Shown in pieces: positions 62,652 to 64,000 of a stretch of 64,000 nucleotides of DNA. Under the pieces are notes generated by a model. The model was not told where the DNA came from and made no database searches. It was given only the letters and a program-made list of their open reading frames with translations. The stretch covers positions 1 through 64,000 of the forward strand of contig CAZLGW010000018.1 of the NCBI GenBank assembly GCA_964559125.1. The letters run 5' to 3'. Position 1 is the stretch's first letter. Each line of letters opens with the position of its first letter. Origin of the DNA: Ravibacter sp964559125. Its GTDB lineage: Bacteria; Bacteroidota; Bacteroidia; Cytophagales; Spirosomataceae. The position numbers were made by a program, and so were the translations under genes.

Positions 62652-62659
62652 TAAAGATA
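62652..62659 (-). promoter_or_regulatory. Possible -7 promoter element of gyrB
   Basis: On the minus strand the segment reads TATCTTTA, one base from the TAnnTTTG consensus, in the 148-base gap upstream of gyrB. Transcription would begin near 62645, giving a leader of about 50 bases. No clear -33 TTTG was found. Confidence 0.35.
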
Positions 62660-62743
62660 CGAATTTTTTTGGAGTATACCGATATAACCCGCGGGCAATA
62701 CACGTACTGCAGGGCTTTGGGGCGGGCAGTACAAAAGGCTTTT

Positions 62744-63502
62744 TTATCCGGCATCTCCCTGTCCGGGACGGCCATACCTGAAATAGATCCTGAGCACTTC
62801 AAAAGGAGCCTTGACGAAATCGTGCCATTTCAGTTTGGACCCCCCGATTTCGCGCCATTCGTAAAGCGGAGCTTCTATCACCTTTTGTGCATACTCCTCC
62901 TCTCCCAACAGTTTTTTAGCCCTCAGGAAAAGCTCCAGGTCGAACAGCCACCGCGAAACAAACGGGCTGTCAAAAAGCCTGGCCGCAAAAGCTCCGGTAA
63001 AAAGCTTCAGTCCGCATTGGGTATCGTAGTTATGGACTCCGAGCAGTTGTGAATAGTAGGTCGCAAAGATCCGGCTTATATAATGCCTGATGAGCGTCCT
63101 TTCGATCTTCCTGCCGGCCATCTTGATACGGCAGCCGGCTACGATCAGGTACCTGTCTTCGTTGATCAGCTCATTTAAAGGAACGACTTCAGGCAGGGGG
63201 GCCGACAGGTCGGCGTCGATATAGCCGACGTAATTGTAGCGGCTGTCGCTTAGTACGTGCCGGCATCCTGCCCGGACCGCCTCAGCCTTACCGCAGTTTG
63301 CAGTCAGCTGCAGGGTGTAGATGCGTTCAGGGAGCCGGCCGGCAAGCTTTTGTATGACCTGGTAGGTATTATCGCGGCTGCCGTCATCGACAAACCATAT
63401 GTCGATATTTTCGAACTCCGATACAAATTTCAGAAAACTCTGGCCGTTCAGACGGTTTTCTTCATTATAGCACGGCACAATAAGAGCGGTCCTTCCTGGC
63501 AT
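62744..63502 (-). CDS. Family 2 glycosyltransferase, dolichyl-phosphate-glucose-synthase-like
   Basis: 252 residues of a GT-A fold: PCYNEENRL at the nucleotide-binding start, VDDGSRDNT, the metal-binding DAD in YIDADLSAPLPEV and a late LFDLELFLRAKKL segment. The overall order matches polyprenyl-phosphate glucosyl or mannosyl transferases (ALG5-like). These make lipid-linked sugars at the inner membrane, often for O-antigen, exopolysaccharide or protein glycosylation. No transmembrane segment at the C-terminus. It follows the partial gene at the right edge after 99 bases and may share its transcript. Acceptor and donor are not determined by the sequence. Confidence 0.9.
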   Translation of the reverse strand: MPGRTALIVPCYNEENRLNGQSFLKFVSEFENIDIWFVDDGSRDNTYQVIQKLAGRLPERIYTLQLTANCGKAEAVRAGCRHVLSDSRYNYVGYIDADLSAPLPEVVPLNELINEDRYLIVAGCRIKMAGRKIERTLIRHYISRIFATYYSQLLGVHNYDTQCGLKLFTGAFAARLFDSPFVSRWLFDLELFLRAKKLLGEEEYAQKVIEAPLYEWREIGGSKLKWHDFVKAPFEVLRIYFRYGRPGQGDAG

Positions 63503-63601
63503 CTGGCAAAAATCCGAATATGGAAAGCCAAATATACGATCATTTTGCAGAACTGATCTTTCCGGCTTTCCAGTGCATTGAACCCTGATGCCGGGCGCCG
63601 G

Positions 63602-64000
63602 TTACCGCACTGCCAGGCTATCTCTGAATATTTCCAGGCGTGTAGGCGTCCACGAAAAGCCGGCTTCTTTCAGCATCCCGACCCGGTATTCGCCCATCGG
63701 CAGGCTGGTGTAATCGAGCTCAGAACGGAACGTGTCGCCCCTGGTGCGCCCTTTGAATACCAGATCCCGGAAAGCCGGCCGGGACTTTCTGACCGGTACC
63801 CAGTACCCTTCTCCCGATATCGCACTGAAGTAAAGAAAATCCGAACCGCTGCCGCCGCCCTCCCCTTCTATCCACAGGATCCCGTTGCGCAGCGTATCTT
63901 TTTGCGTCGGCTTGTCGTCGAATGTGGCTGAGAAACGGATCCGGCAGGAAGAATCGGCAGGATAGGCATTTCCTGAAATATGGGGCATTCGATCCGACAT
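63602..64000 (-). CDS. C-terminal part of an unidentified protein, cut by the window edge
   Basis: 132 residues are visible. An ATG coincides with the last base of the window, but no leader or start context can be seen, so it is most likely the end of a longer gene. The segment is beta-rich, with SSCRIRFSATFDDKPTQKDT and LDYTSLPMGEYRVGMLKEAG as its more distinct parts. It could be an extracytoplasmic C-terminal domain. I do not recognise a family. The glycosyltransferase gene follows after 99 bases. Confidence 0.6.
   Translation of the reverse strand: MSDRMPHISGNAYPADSSCRIRFSATFDDKPTQKDTLRNGILWIEGEGGGSGSDFLYFSAISGEGYWVPVRKSRPAFRDLVFKGRTRGDTFRSELDYTSLPMGEYRVGMLKEAGFSWTPTRLEIFRDSLAVR

Overview
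The window is a stretch of a Bacteroidota chromosome, probably close to Sphingobacteriales/Cytophagales. The evidence is two SusC/SusD pairs with STN domains, FecR and ECF sigma factors, a type IX secretion sorting domain, a DUF349 protein, a hybrid two-component regulator, Bacteroidota-type promoters (TTTG-N19-TAnnTTTG before lysS), and very weak Shine-Dalgarno sequences. I saw no rRNA, tRNA, CRISPR array, integrase or transposase gene. The chromosome reading is an inference from the housekeeping genes (gyrB, lysS, ppk1, ettA).

Region 1 (1-23.9 kb) holds two adjacent, paralogous polysaccharide-utilisation loci (PULs), mostly on the minus strand. PUL A runs sigma (10201) > fecR > susC > susD > alpha/beta hydrolase > secreted hypothetical > a cut-off Tat-type gene at the left edge. 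PUL B runs fecR (20673) > susC > susD > a PL26-like lyase. Its sigma factor is divergent, and a large PIG-L deacetylase follows that sigma gene. A phosphodiesterase lies between the two loci. The SusC bodies are nearly the same in the plug region, but the N-terminal signalling domains are not, so two regulatory circuits appear to drive two copies of one transporter type. The lyase suggests a pectic (rhamnogalacturonan-like) substrate.

Region 2 (24-31.2 kb, plus) is a four-gene set: two Tat-type Gfo/Idh/MocA oxidoreductases, a Tat-type TIM-barrel isomerase, and a HEAT-repeat protein ending in two DUF1080 (3-keto-disaccharide hydrolase) domains. Together they resemble the oxidative 3-keto-glycoside route of sugar cleavage.

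Region 3 (31.4-44.8 kb, mostly plus) mixes envelope and housekeeping genes: rfaE2, a membrane zinc metallopeptidase, an EamA transporter, an SDR, a pair of planctomycete-type cytochrome proteins, a DUF349 protein (minus), ettA, a small membrane protein and lysS. Two copies of a compound four-hairpin repeat lie here, near 31.2 and 42.8 kb.

Region 4 (44.8-55.8 kb) holds a LuxR-type regulator with a degenerate receiver, a 1702-residue T9SS-sorted surface protein, a hybrid histidine kinase/AraC regulator that has lost its sensor domain, and two secreted esterase-like proteins. Region 5 (55.9-64 kb, all minus) has a nucleoside transporter, ppk1, an outer-membrane barrel, gyrB, a family 2 glycosyltransferase and the end of an unknown gene.

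Several starts are set differently from the longest reading frame, on the basis of signal peptides, family length or promoter position (2852, 20911, 27673, 40813, 51030, 55782).
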